Below the pieces are notes generated by a model. It did no database searches, was not told where the DNA came from, and worked only from the letters and a program-made list of their open reading frames with translations. A DNA stretch of 64,000 nucleotides from Bryobacteraceae bacterium (lineage in GTDB: Bacteria; Acidobacteriota; Terriglobia; Bryobacterales; Bryobacteraceae): contig JASHNT010000091.1 in the NCBI GenBank assembly GCA_030041495.1, forward strand, positions 124,001 through 188,000, given 5' to 3'. This document shows, piece by piece, positions 1 through 8,568 of the stretch; the stretch's first letter is position 1, and the number at the start of each line of letters is the position of its first letter. A program made the translations under genes and the position numbers.

Positions 1-1116
1 ATGAAAGCAAAGGCGCGCGCAGCTCAACTGGATGTGGTCGATCTGGGGATGGGCAATCCGGACGGCGCGGCTCCACGGCCGGTGGTCAGCAAGCTGGTGG
101 AGGCCGCGCGCAACCCGCGCAACCACCGCTATTCGATGTCGCGCGGCATCCCGCAACTGCGTAACGAAATCGTCAAGCGCTACCAGCGGAACTACGGCGT
201 TACGCTCGACCCGGAAAAAGAAGCGATCGTCACCATCGGAGCCAAGGATGCTCTGGCGCATCTGCTGTTCGCCGTCATCGGCCCCGGCGACGCCGTGGTT
301 TCGCCCAATCCGTGCTATCCGATCCACCAATACGGCGTCATCATGGCGGAAGGGCACGCCTGCATGCTGCCCATGCCGACTCCCGCGGTGTTTCTGGAGC
401 GGTTGCAGGATCTGTACCAAAAGTCGGCGAAGAAGCCGACGATGATCCTGATCTCCTTCCCGCACAACCCCACCACCCAGTGCATCGATCTCGAATTCTT
501 AAAGGAGATCATCCGCCTGGCCGCGCATCACGGCACCATGGTGGTGCACGATTTCGCCTACGCCGACCTGGGCTTTGACGGCTACCGACCGCCCAGCATC
601 CTGCAAGTGGAGGGCGCCAAGGAAGTCGCAGTTGAGATTTTTTCGCTTTCCAAGAGCTACAACATGGCGGGCTGGCGCGTCGGCTTTTGTTTGGGCAACG
701 CGCGCATGATCCATGCCCTGGCGCGCATCAAGAGCTACCTGGATTACGGCGTGTTTCAGCCCATTCAGATCGCCTCCATCATCGCGTTGCGCGAATGCGA
801 GGAGGACACGCACAAGATCCGGGCCGTCTACCAGAAGCGGCGCGACGTCCTGATCCAGGGCCTGAACCGCGCCGGATGGCCGGTCGAGCCTCCCCGGGGC
901 ACCATGTTCACCTGGGCGCCGCTTCCGGAAAAGTACAAGCATCTGGGTTCGCTCGAATTCTCGAAGTTACTGCTCGAAAAAGCTTTGGTAGCGGTCTCGC
1001 CGGGCATCGGATTCGGGCCGCACGGCGAAGGCTATGTCCGCTTCGCTTTGATCGAAAATCCCCATCGTACCCGCCAGGCGACTGCGAGCATCAAAAAAAT
1101 GTTGCAATCCGGCTGA
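1..1116 (+). CDS. alaC: Alanine/aspartate-type aminotransferase (AlaC-like), 5' end outside window
   Basis: Fold-type I PLP aminotransferase, expected to transfer the amino group between alanine (or a related amino acid) and 2-oxoglutarate/pyruvate in the cytoplasm. Visible are the N-terminal MGNPDG motif (residues 17-22), the NPCYP and PHNPTT substrate/PLP loops, and SLSK with the PLP-binding lysine at K218 of the visible frame. The ATG at base 1 aligns internally to AlaC-type proteins, which carry about 25-30 more residues (family knowledge), so the true start is probably upstream of the window. Exact substrate is uncertain: it could be another class I/II aminotransferase. The GNAT gene follows 25 bases downstream on the same strand. 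Confidence 0.85.
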   Translation: MKAKARAAQLDVVDLGMGNPDGAAPRPVVSKLVEAARNPRNHRYSMSRGIPQLRNEIVKRYQRNYGVTLDPEKEAIVTIGAKDALAHLLFAVIGPGDAVVSPNPCYPIHQYGVIMAEGHACMLPMPTPAVFLERLQDLYQKSAKKPTMILISFPHNPTTQCIDLEFLKEIIRLAAHHGTMVVHDFAYADLGFDGYRPPSILQVEGAKEVAVEIFSLSKSYNMAGWRVGFCLGNARMIHALARIKSYLDYGVFQPIQIASIIALRECEEDTHKIRAVYQKRRDVLIQGLNRAGWPVEPPRGTMFTWAPLPEKYKHLGSLEFSKLLLEKALVAVSPGIGFGPHGEGYVRFALIENPHRTRQATASIKKMLQSG

Positions 1117-1141
1117 TGCGATAGGCAAGGCAATTCTCCAT

Positions 1142-2122
1142 ATGGCCGCGCTCCCCGACCGATTCGCGGATACTCCACAGGCCCCTTTGATCGACTTGCG
1201 CGATCTTCAGCCGGAGCATCTCGCGCCTCTGCTCGAAGAAGAGATCGCGGCCTGGCGCCGCTCTCTGGATTGGGATTTCACGGCGTCGGCCGAATTGGTG
1301 CGCCGCTTCCTGCAAGTGCGCGCGTTGAACGGCTTCGCGCTGCTGGAAGGCGCGGGCCATAACACGCGCGTGGCCGGCTATAGCTACTACGTGGTGGAAG
1401 ACGGCAAGGGGCTCATCGGAGACTTTTACACGCGCGAGACTGTGCGCACGATAGCCAACGAGAATCGCCTGATGGAGGCGGTGCTCGACGCGATGTGGAA
1501 GACTCCGGTGCGGCGTGTGGAGGCGCAACTGATGATGCTTTCCTCCTATGCCAACCGCGTGGCCCCCTTTCTTTCCCGGTTCCGGCAGTATCCGCGCCAC
1601 TTTCTGCAAGCCACTCTGCCGGCAGCCGCGCTGGCCGCCCGAGCGCAGCCCGGCATTACCATTCTTCCTTGGACCAACCAGATGGGCGAGGAAGCCGCGC
1701 GCCTGATCGCCGGCTCCTACCAGAGCCACGTCGATAGCTGGATCAACGATCAGTACCGGTCCGTGGGCGGTGCGCTGCGATTTCTGAGTAACATCGTGCA
1801 ATTCCCCGGCTGCGGCCTGTTCTTCCAACCGGCTTCTTTCGCAGCCAGGGACCCCACCGGGGCCTTGTGCGGAGTCTCGCTCGCCAGCCTGGTCGCCTCC
1901 GACGTCGGCCACATTACGCAGTTGTGCGTCGCGCCTTCCGAGCGCGGCCGAAGCCTGGGTTACGAACTCATGCGCCGCAGCATGGAAGCGCTGGCCGCGC
2001 ACGGCTGCCGCAGCGTGACGCTAACCGTCACCTCTTCCAACCAGTCCGCCCTGCGCCTCTACCAGAGCATGGGTTTCCATCCGCGCCGGGATTTTGCGGC
2101 GTTCGTTTGGGAGATCGCGTAG
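1142..2122 (+). CDS. GNAT family N-acetyltransferase
   Basis: 326-residue protein with a C-terminal GNAT fold that uses acetyl-CoA to acetylate an amine. The acetyl-CoA-binding motif A is visible from about residue 260 (QLCVAPSERGRSLGYELM), followed by the motif B segment with SALRLYQSMGF near residue 305, typical of RimI-like members. The N-terminal ~180 residues are a second, poorly conserved half that may be a degenerate GNAT domain, as in double-GNAT proteins. It starts 25 bases after the aminotransferase gene and is probably co-transcribed with it. The substrate cannot be told from sequence. Confidence 0.75.
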   Translation: MAALPDRFADTPQAPLIDLRDLQPEHLAPLLEEEIAAWRRSLDWDFTASAELVRRFLQVRALNGFALLEGAGHNTRVAGYSYYVVEDGKGLIGDFYTRETVRTIANENRLMEAVLDAMWKTPVRRVEAQLMMLSSYANRVAPFLSRFRQYPRHFLQATLPAAALAARAQPGITILPWTNQMGEEAARLIAGSYQSHVDSWINDQYRSVGGALRFLSNIVQFPGCGLFFQPASFAARDPTGALCGVSLASLVASDVGHITQLCVAPSERGRSLGYELMRRSMEALAAHGCRSVTLTVTSSNQSALRLYQSMGFHPRRDFAAFVWEIA

Positions 2123-2196
2123 CCTCCTTAAAACGCGCGGGATCATCGAGCCCGCTCACTGAGGCCTTCGGCCACCGATCTGATGAGCGTCCTAGC

Positions 2197-2495
2197 TTAG
2201 CTCCTGCTCCGCTGTTGGGCGAGGCGCGGAAGAACCTGCATCGATCTGCCCGCCTTCTTTTCAGCCCGACGCATTACGTAGAGGCTCTGAAGGTTTAGCC
2301 AGAACTCCGGGGTGGTACCGAAGAAGTGGGCGAGGCGGAGGGCATTGTCTCCAGTGATCGACCGCCGGCCGTTCAGGATGCTGGAGACGCGATTGGTTGG
2401 CACGTCGATCTTGCAGGCGAGCTCGGCGGCACTCATGCCTGGTTCTTTGAGTTCCTCGGTCAGGTGTTCGCAAGGTGAATCGCGGGTGTTGGCAT
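2197..2495 (-). pseudogene. higA: higA-type antitoxin, frameshifted
   Basis: Xre/HigA antitoxin body is clear: a helix-turn-helix (AELACKIDVPTNRVSSILNG) followed by the family hallmark FFGTTPEFWLNLQ. The natural start is the ATG at 2495-2493, preceded by TAGGAGAACGCG and reading MPTPAIH, exactly how this family begins. That frame hits TGA after 11 residues (MPTPAIHLANT). The rest of the protein lies in another frame that joins near 2475 (SPCEHLTEELKEPGMS). Restoring one base near 2475 would reconnect MPTPAIHP to CEHLTEEL. So this is a one-base deletion or a sequencing error. A longer open frame from a TTG at 2646 passes through toxin remnants and is unlikely to be the real protein. Confidence 0.7.
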
Positions 2496-2504
2496 CGCGT
2501 TCTC

Positions 2505-2646
2505 CTAGGGATAATCGACGATTTCTACATTTGACGGGCCGGGCGTTCCGCTGGGCCATTCGAAGCACCCGGCGATCAAGCTTCAAACGGGCCGCACGTT
2601 CGAATCCGGTGAACGCCTTCACGCGTTTGCCCGCCGCGGTAGCCAA
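2505..2646 (-). pseudogene. higB: higB-type toxin remnant with internal deletion
   Basis: Two pieces of a HigB/RelE-like mRNA interferase survive. Bases 2628-2572 encode KRVKAFTGFERAARLKLDR, the N-terminal half of the family. In another frame, bases 2567-2505 encode GCFEWPSGTPGPSNVEIVDY plus one residue and a stop, the characteristic C-terminal strand of this family (usually ending VDYH). The middle (about 45 residues including the region before INDQWR in relatives) is missing and the reading frame is broken, so no active toxin can be made. The toxin stop lies 9 bases before the antitoxin ATG, the usual higB-higA order. Identification is by memory of the family, not by a search. Confidence 0.6.
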
Positions 2647-2813
2647 GGATCATCCGCAAATATAGGCTTTCGTTACGCCTTACGTCAGCGTAACGTCCGG
2701 CCTCTACCGCGTCCTGGCCTGAGGTCCGCCCTGTGAACGTCCTGTTGTGCTCACCTGGCATTGCGGATTACACCAGCGCAGCGTCCTGAGCAAGATGCCA
2801 TAGAATAGTTTCT

Positions 2814-4856
2814 ATGCGCGTGCCCCCGGCGCTTCGGTGCGCCTTGTTGGTGGCTCTAAGTTTGGCCCCCCCTGTGTTGGCCCAGAAGCAGCCCTTCACC
2901 GTCGAGACGCTCCTCAAAATAGCCCGCATCTCCGATCCGGCACTCAGTCCGAACGGGCGGCTGGTCGCCTTTACGGTTCAGTCGCCCGATCTCGACAAAA
3001 ACACCAAGCCCGAACAGATCTACGTGGTCTCGATCGACGGCTTCGCGCCGCCCCGCCAGCTCACCCAGGACGGCAGCGTGAATGAGCGGCCCCGCTGGTC
3101 GCCCGATTCGCGCCAGATTTATTTCGTTTCCAACCGCGGGGGCACGCAACAGATTTGGGTCATGGATGCGGACGGCGGCCATCCGCGCCAGATCACTCAC
3201 CTTCCCACCGAGGCCTCCGGCGAGACCGTTTCGCCCGACGGCCGCAAGCTGGTGTTCCTCTCAAGCGTGTACCCGGATTGCGGCGCGGACAACACTTGCA
3301 ATCAGCTCGCGCTGGATCGGGACGCGAAGAATCCAGTCAAAGCCCGCGTTTACACTTCACTGCTGTTCCGCCACTGGAATGAGTGGGAGGGCAAGCGCCG
3401 CCAGCACATCCTTTCGATGAATGTGGATGGAAGCGCGCTCACCGATCTTACTCCGGGCGACCGCGACGTGCCTCCGTTTTCGCTCGGCGGCCCGGATGAC
3501 TACGCCATCTCGCCGGATTCGATGGAGTTGGCTTACGTTACCAACACCGATCCCAATCTCGCAATCAGCACCAATTCCGATATCTACGTTGTTCCCATCG
3601 AAGGCGGCGATTCAAAGCGCATAACTACCAATCCCGGCGCCGACGAATCGCCGCAGTATTCACCGGACGGCAAAATGCTCGCCTACCGCTCCCAGGTCCG
3701 GGCCGGGTATGAGAGCGACCGCTGGCGTCTGATGGTGCTCGACCGCGCAACTTTGCGAGCCACCAATCTCACGGAGGGCCTGGATCGCTGGGTGGGCAGC
3801 TTTACGTGGTCGCCGGATTCCACGCGCCTCTTTTTTACGGTCGAAGACCGGGGCCGCACCGGAGTGCAGATGGTGCAAGCCACCGGCGGAGGGTCGCGTA
3901 ACGTGATTTCCGGCCCCTCCAGTCTCGACGACGTCCAGTTCACCTCAGACGGCCGCACCATGATCTACACCGCGGAAAGCGGATCGAGCCCGGCGGAAAT
4001 TTTCCGCGCCAATTCCTCCGGCGGACCGGCCATCGCGCTGACGCATTTGAATGACGCGCTGCTGTCCCGCGCGCAACTCACGCCGCTAGAAGAAATCTCG
4101 GTGGAAGCCGCAGACTACGCGCGCGTCTCGGCATTTGTCGTCAAGCCTCCGGGCTTCAGCGACACCGAAAAATATCCGGTGATTTTTCTGATTCACGGTG
4201 GTCCGCAAGGGGCCTGGGGCGAGACCTGGACCTATCGCTGGAATGCGCAGGTCTTCGCCGGGGCAGGCTACGTGGTGGTGATGCCGAATCCACGCGGTTC
4301 CACCGGCTACGGCCAGAAGTTCATCGACGACATCAACGCCGATTGGGGCGGCAAGGCCTTTGACGACATCATGGCTGTGGTCGACTACGTTTCGGGCTTG
4401 AAATACGTGGACCCCGACCGTCTCGCGGCTGCCGGCGGCTCCTACGGCGGCTACATGGTGAACTGGATGCTCGGCCACACGACGCAATTCAAGGCGCTGG
4501 TCTCGCACGATGGCGTGTTCGATCTGCGCAGCATGGCCGCTTCCACCGAAGAGCTGTGGTTCCCAATGTGGGAATTCAAAGGCATGCCCTGGGATAATCC
4601 GGACCTGTACGCGAAGTTTTCCCCCAGCTACTTTGTGAAGGACTTCAAGACTCCTACGCTGGTGATTCACGGCGAGCAAGATTACCGCGTTCCCTTGAGC
4701 CAAGCGCTGCAATTATTCACCGCCTTGCAGCTTCAGCACGTTCCTTCGAAGTTCCTGGAGTTCCCCAACGAAGGTCATTGGGTTCTCCAGCCCGCCGACA
4801 GCGCGTTCTGGTATCACACCGTGCTCGACTGGATCTTTCAGTGGGTGAGCAAGTAG
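2814..4856 (+). CDS. Exported S9 family peptidase (prolyl oligopeptidase/acylaminoacyl-peptidase type)
   Basis: Serine peptidase that cleaves short peptides, probably in the periplasm. A signal peptide is visible (residues 1-23, ending PPVLAQ). Residues ~30-390 form a WD40-like beta-propeller with repeated 'SPDG/SPDS' blades, the gate found in S9 enzymes. The C-terminal alpha/beta-hydrolase domain carries the nucleophile in GGSYGGYM (S543), the acid in GEQDYRVP (D623) and the histidine in NEGHWV (H655), so the catalytic triad is complete. The length of 680 residues matches S9C dipeptidyl/acylaminoacyl peptidases. It stands alone, flanked by the higBA remnant and an opposite-strand membrane protein gene. 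Confidence 0.92.
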   Translation: MRVPPALRCALLVALSLAPPVLAQKQPFTVETLLKIARISDPALSPNGRLVAFTVQSPDLDKNTKPEQIYVVSIDGFAPPRQLTQDGSVNERPRWSPDSRQIYFVSNRGGTQQIWVMDADGGHPRQITHLPTEASGETVSPDGRKLVFLSSVYPDCGADNTCNQLALDRDAKNPVKARVYTSLLFRHWNEWEGKRRQHILSMNVDGSALTDLTPGDRDVPPFSLGGPDDYAISPDSMELAYVTNTDPNLAISTNSDIYVVPIEGGDSKRITTNPGADESPQYSPDGKMLAYRSQVRAGYESDRWRLMVLDRATLRATNLTEGLDRWVGSFTWSPDSTRLFFTVEDRGRTGVQMVQATGGGSRNVISGPSSLDDVQFTSDGRTMIYTAESGSSPAEIFRANSSGGPAIALTHLNDALLSRAQLTPLEEISVEAADYARVSAFVVKPPGFSDTEKYPVIFLIHGGPQGAWGETWTYRWNAQVFAGAGYVVVMPNPRGSTGYGQKFIDDINADWGGKAFDDIMAVVDYVSGLKYVDPDRLAAAGGSYGGYMVNWMLGHTTQFKALVSHDGVFDLRSMAASTEELWFPMWEFKGMPWDNPDLYAKFSPSYFVKDFKTPTLVIHGEQDYRVPLSQALQLFTALQLQHVPSKFLEFPNEGHWVLQPADSAFWYHTVLDWIFQWVSK

Positions 4857-4886
4857 CGCGCTTAAGAAGCGACGCCCAACCCTGCC

Positions 4887-5273
4887 TCAATCCGTGATGG
4901 CGTGAAGGGCGACGATCGCCAGAAAGCCGCCCGCGGCCAGAGTAGCCAGCGCGATTAACAGCGTGGCTAAGTGAGTGCGCATCGTGGCGAGGACGTGGCG
5001 CGCGGCTTGGCGCAACTCCGCCTCGGCGGTCCAGCTTTGCGCGAGCATGGCGCAACCGCCGGCCAACACAGCCAGAGGAAAAGCGATCAAGAACAGCCAT
5101 AGACCAACGTGAGTCCTGGCCGCGTACCAATCGACGATGTGCGCCGCGGTGCGCGCCGGTTCGTATTCGAGCGGCTGCCAGTTGCGCACGAACAAGGAGC
5201 TCATGAACAGGGCCGCCGGGAAGATCAGCAGCAACTCCGCGGCGGCGATGGCGCGCTTTAGGGCGGGACTCAT
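4887..5273 (-). CDS. Small membrane protein of unknown function
   Basis: 128 residues from the ATG at 5273; the frame extends further upstream but that part is basic and unlike a protein. Three hydrophobic segments are visible: around AELLLIFPAALFMSSLFV, GLWLFLIAFPLAVLAGG and TLLIALATLAAGGFLAIV, with a charged loop rich in Ala/Arg/Glu between the second and third. No family is recognised. It lies downstream of, and on the same strand as, the AraC-type regulator (stop at 5317), 43 bases away, so the two could form one transcript. Confidence 0.6.
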   Translation of the reverse strand: MSPALKRAIAAAELLLIFPAALFMSSLFVRNWQPLEYEPARTAAHIVDWYAARTHVGLWLFLIAFPLAVLAGGCAMLAQSWTAEAELRQAARHVLATMRTHLATLLIALATLAAGGFLAIVALHAITD

Positions 5274-5316
5274 AATGTACTTTATACAACAAAGGTTCTC
5301 CGGGCGCAAGCTTTTT

Positions 5317-6156
5317 CTATTGCCATGCGGCTTTGACCGGGACCCAGATTTCCACACCGCCCAATCCGGTGCGTGGGTCGAAATTCTCTCCGTAGACCTC
5401 CAGCCATGGCGCGTCCAAGGCGTGCAATCCGGCTAGGCCGTGCTCCCAAATCGCCTGGAACGTACCTCGGATCGCGGAGATGTGGTCGCGATGCTCGAAC
5501 ACAGCGTAGGTCTGCGCGGGAATGCGCAGGCGCGTGAATTCGGGATGTGAGGGGAACGCGCTGACGGCCACGCCGCAGAGGTAGTCAAACTTGCCGGTGT
5601 CTTCGGAATTGTAGATCACGCCGTAAGTCGTGTGGCCGATCTGGCCTTCGATGTTTCCGATGTAGGGACCGAAGCGGTTCCACAGAGGCGGGATTCCGGG
5701 ATCGCCGGCGCGCTCACAATGCATCGACAACCCGAAAATCGAAAGTGTATCTGCCGCCACCAGACGCGGCGGAGTAAGTGGAGTAGTATTGGCGAGATTC
5801 ATTCGTAATGGCTCCTGTGTGGGGATGGATAGATTTTGTGAGCGCGCCTGCTCCGGCGTCACGCCGAACTGCTGGCGGAACGCCCGCGTGAACGCTTCGT
5901 GCGAGCCGTAGCCCGCATCCAGCGCCACGGCGAGTATATCGGAAGCGCCGTCGATCAACTGCTTGGCCGCCTCGCCCAGCCGCCGCGCGCGGATATAGGC
6001 GGCGAGCGGCACTCCCATGGTGGAGGCAAAGGCCCGCGAGAGATGAAACTTGGAGACTCCAGCCCCTTGGGCGATCGTTTCCAGCGACAACTCTTCGCTC
6101 AAATGCGTTTCGATGTACCACAGAGCTTTCGACGTTACGCTCACGTTGACCAGCAT
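5317..6156 (-). CDS. AraC family regulator with GyrI-like effector domain
   Basis: 279-residue transcription factor. Residues ~5-105 hold the two helix-turn-helix motifs of the AraC/XylS DNA-binding domain (SLETIAQGAGVSKFHLSRAF and the second helix near GYGSHEAFTRAFRQQFG). Residues ~130-279 form a GyrI/SOUL-like ligand-binding domain, recognisable by GIPPLWNRF and the C-terminal LEVYGENFD and VEIWVPV strands. This is the Rob/SbmC-type architecture, usually sensing small hydrophobic or cationic compounds. The ATG at 6156 is chosen because the upstream extension in frame is Arg-rich and overlaps the divergent gene. A good promoter lies just upstream. Confidence 0.88.
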   Translation of the reverse strand: MLVNVSVTSKALWYIETHLSEELSLETIAQGAGVSKFHLSRAFASTMGVPLAAYIRARRLGEAAKQLIDGASDILAVALDAGYGSHEAFTRAFRQQFGVTPEQARSQNLSIPTQEPLRMNLANTTPLTPPRLVAADTLSIFGLSMHCERAGDPGIPPLWNRFGPYIGNIEGQIGHTTYGVIYNSEDTGKFDYLCGVAVSAFPSHPEFTRLRIPAQTYAVFEHRDHISAIRGTFQAIWEHGLAGLHALDAPWLEVYGENFDPRTGLGGVEIWVPVKAAWQ

Positions 6157-6181
6157 AAACGGCTGCACGCGCCGGAGCTTG

Positions 6182-6210
6182 ATAGTTCTTGCGGTTTCTG
6201 GAACAGTCAA
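6182..6210 (-). promoter_or_regulatory. Sigma-70-type promoter for the AraC/GyrI gene
   Basis: On the minus strand TTGACT (6210-6205) and AACTAT (6187-6182) are separated by exactly 17 bases, and the ATG is 25 bases further on. The site occupies nearly the whole 59-base gap shared with the divergent beta-helix lipoprotein gene, so regulator binding here could affect both genes. Confidence 0.45.
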
Positions 6211-6215
6211 ATGTG

Positions 6216-7592
6216 ATGCGTGTGCGGACAATCGCCGTGCTGACCGCCGTGGGCGCGCTCGCGGCCTGCAATCGTTCGCCCGAGGCGCGGTTACGGCACG
6301 TGCTCGCGACGCAGACCAGCGGGAGGATTCAATTGCCGGCAGGAGTTGTCGAAATTTCCGCCGAGCTGACGCTTGCGCCCGGAGCGCACGATCTGGAAAT
6401 CGCCGGCGCGCCCCGCGGCTCAACGCTTAAGGCGAGCGCAGCGTTTCACGGCCGGGCTATCCTGGTGCTCGATCAAGCCAAGAACATCCGCTTGCACGAA
6501 TTTTCGATCGAGGGTAATCGGGAGACTTCGCCGAAGAGGCTGGAAATGGCGCCTCCGGAAAATTACTTCCGCATGTGGTATGCGGATAACGGGATACTGG
6601 CCGATCGCGTCGACGGGCTCACGGTCAGCGGCGTCCATCTGGCTCACGTCGCCAACTTTCCGATCCTGGTCAGCCGGTCCATGGACATCGCGATTTCGAA
6701 AGTTGTCGTCGCCGATTCGGGCTCGCTCAATGCGATGGGCCGCAACAATTTGAGCGGGGGAATTCTGATCGAGGAAGGCTCGGCTCATTTCGAGGTCCGC
6801 AATTCGACGTTTCAAAATATCGCGGGCAACGCGTTGTGGACACACTCGCTGCGGATTACTCCGCGCCTTTCCGACGGCGTTTTCGCCGGCAATCACATCG
6901 ATACTGTTGCCCGGGACGGGATTCAACTGGGCGCGGCGACTCGAGTCCGGGTCGAGAACAATACCATCGCCAACGTGGGGTTTCCGGTGAAACAGGTCGA
7001 CGTGGAGCATGCGGGGACGCCAGCCGGGATCGATACCGCCGGCAACGTCGATGACTCGGTTTACCAAGGGAATAAGCTCTCCGAAATCAATGGAAAATGT
7101 TTCGATCTCGACGGCTTTCACGACGGCGCTGTTAGTGGCAACACTTGCATCAATCGCAAGCCGCCGGAATTTTACGCGTTCGGGCACTTCGGCGTGGTGA
7201 TGAACAACACCGATCCGGGCATGCGCCCGCAAAACATCGAAGTCACGGGCAACACATTCGACGGGATGAAATTCGGCGGGCTGTTTCTGATCGGCGGCGG
7301 CCACAGGATCGCCGGCAACAAGTTCCTGAACCTGGACACGGCGGGCTGCAACGAAAGCGCGGCCAAATTCGGTTGCATCTACAAAAAGGACGAGCCGGAG
7401 ATGCTCGAATCCGGCATCTACCTGGGCCGCGCCGCGGAGCATTCCGCCGACACTCGGGGCAACGTTATCGAAGACAATCTGATCACCGGCCACGGGATGA
7501 CGCTGCACTGCATCCAGGCTGCGCCAGGCGTGGAACTGAAGTCCCAGACAATTAAGGGAAACACCTGTGCTGACGTAGACCGGTCGCGCTAA
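6216..7592 (+). CDS. Right-handed parallel beta-helix lipoprotein
   Basis: 458-residue exported protein. The ATG at 6216 gives a lipoprotein signal (MRVRTIAVLTAVGALAAC) with lipobox LAAC at residues 17-20, so it is probably lipid-anchored. The body shows repeated short strands with N/G-rich turns (SGNTC, VTGNTFDG, IAGNKFLN, IEDNLITG), typical of NosD/pectate-lyase-like beta-helices that bind or cleave polysaccharide. Several cysteine pairs are present near residues 300-400. No catalytic motif is certain, so a lyase, epimerase or binding role cannot be separated. It is followed after 16 bases by the Wzt-like pseudo-ATPase gene, which suggests a carbohydrate link. Confidence 0.75.
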   Translation: MRVRTIAVLTAVGALAACNRSPEARLRHVLATQTSGRIQLPAGVVEISAELTLAPGAHDLEIAGAPRGSTLKASAAFHGRAILVLDQAKNIRLHEFSIEGNRETSPKRLEMAPPENYFRMWYADNGILADRVDGLTVSGVHLAHVANFPILVSRSMDIAISKVVVADSGSLNAMGRNNLSGGILIEEGSAHFEVRNSTFQNIAGNALWTHSLRITPRLSDGVFAGNHIDTVARDGIQLGAATRVRVENNTIANVGFPVKQVDVEHAGTPAGIDTAGNVDDSVYQGNKLSEINGKCFDLDGFHDGAVSGNTCINRKPPEFYAFGHFGVVMNNTDPGMRPQNIEVTGNTFDGMKFGGLFLIGGGHRIAGNKFLNLDTAGCNESAAKFGCIYKKDEPEMLESGIYLGRAAEHSADTRGNVIEDNLITGHGMTLHCIQAAPGVELKSQTIKGNTCADVDRSR

Positions 7593-7608
7593 AGTAGACT
7601 ATTCTCTA

Positions 7609-8568
7609 GTGTCCATCGAGTTCCGTAACGTAACGCTGGGTGCTCTCAAAAGCTTTCGCGCGGTGGCACCTTCGGGTGTCATCATCGGCGTGATTGGCGA
7701 AAAAGGTTCTGGTGTCTCCGAGCTGTTGAAGCTCGCCGGAGGCGCGGTGCAGCCGGAACAAGGCGAGATCACCGCCGGACCGCAGCGGCGCCTGGTGAGC
7801 CTCGGCGAACCTTTGAATCTCGCGCCGGGTGACGTGATCGTGCTGGATCAGGCGCTGGCCACGCAAGACGCGGTGGTGCGCGCGCGCACGTTGACCGGCC
7901 TCGACCGCTTGCGCCGCGCTGGCTCGACCATCTTTTTGGGCTCGAATGAAACCGGGCTGCTGGAGCGGCTGTGCGACGAAATCTGGTGGATCGATTCGGG
8001 CGAACTCGCGGCCAAGGGCGATCCCAAGGAAACGCTGCTGAAGTACGGGCGCCATGTGGCGGAGCGCATCCGGGCCTGGGGCGAGACCATTCCGCCGCGA
8101 CTGGCTCCGTCTTTTAGGAGGGGGGACGGGCGATCCGAGATCATTTCCATCGAGACTTTGGGCGCGGACGGTAAGCCGACCATCGTGTGGAAGAGCGGGG
8201 AAATGGTCAGTGCGCGCGCGGAGGTGCGCTTTCACGAGGCGGTAGACAATCCGGTGCTGGGGCTGATGATCCGCACGCAGATCGGCTTCGAAGTTTATGG
8301 CACCAATACGGAACTGGAGCGAGTCAAGATCGGGCCGCGCAAGGCGGGCGAAACGGCGGTGGTCACGTTCTCCTTCCTGTGCGACTTGTGCCCCAACGCT
8401 TATACGTTGACTCTCGCTTCGCACGATCCCGACGGCACCGCGCATGACTGGCTGGATGACGCCATCGCCGTCACCGTAACGGATGAGCGCTATACGGCGG
8501 GGGTAGCGAATCTGCACGCCAAGGTAACGGTGGAAATCCCTCAGCCGACGGGCGAACTCAGCGCATGA
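7609..8568 (+). CDS. Wzt-like protein: degenerate ABC ATPase fused to a carbohydrate-binding-type C-terminal domain
   Basis: 319 residues from a GTG start. Residues 1-150 align to ABC exporter nucleotide-binding domains of the Wzt/TagH class, but every catalytic position is changed: Walker A reads GEKGSGVS (V36 where lysine is required), Walker B reads VIVLDQ (Q81 instead of Glu), and the switch histidine is N113 in GSNETG. Only about 45 residues separate the Walker motifs, so the helical subdomain with the LSGGQ signature is missing. Residues ~195-315 resemble the Wzt C-terminal sugar-recognition domain (GLMIRTQIGFEVYGTNTE). ATP hydrolysis is therefore unlikely. A scaffold or substrate-recognition role is inferred. 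No permease gene is adjacent. Confidence 0.7.
   Translation: MSIEFRNVTLGALKSFRAVAPSGVIIGVIGEKGSGVSELLKLAGGAVQPEQGEITAGPQRRLVSLGEPLNLAPGDVIVLDQALATQDAVVRARTLTGLDRLRRAGSTIFLGSNETGLLERLCDEIWWIDSGELAAKGDPKETLLKYGRHVAERIRAWGETIPPRLAPSFRRGDGRSEIISIETLGADGKPTIVWKSGEMVSARAEVRFHEAVDNPVLGLMIRTQIGFEVYGTNTELERVKIGPRKAGETAVVTFSFLCDLCPNAYTLTLASHDPDGTAHDWLDDAIAVTVTDERYTAGVANLHAKVTVEIPQPTGELSA

Noticed and set aside
1-3. ATG at base 1 as the true aminotransferase start
   Set aside because: Conserved AlaC N-terminal residues would be missing; the window simply begins inside the gene at an internal methionine.
6420-7508. 362-codon minus-strand frame opposite the beta-helix gene
   Set aside because: Composition is that of an antisense shadow; the plus-strand lipoprotein has a clear lipobox and repeats.
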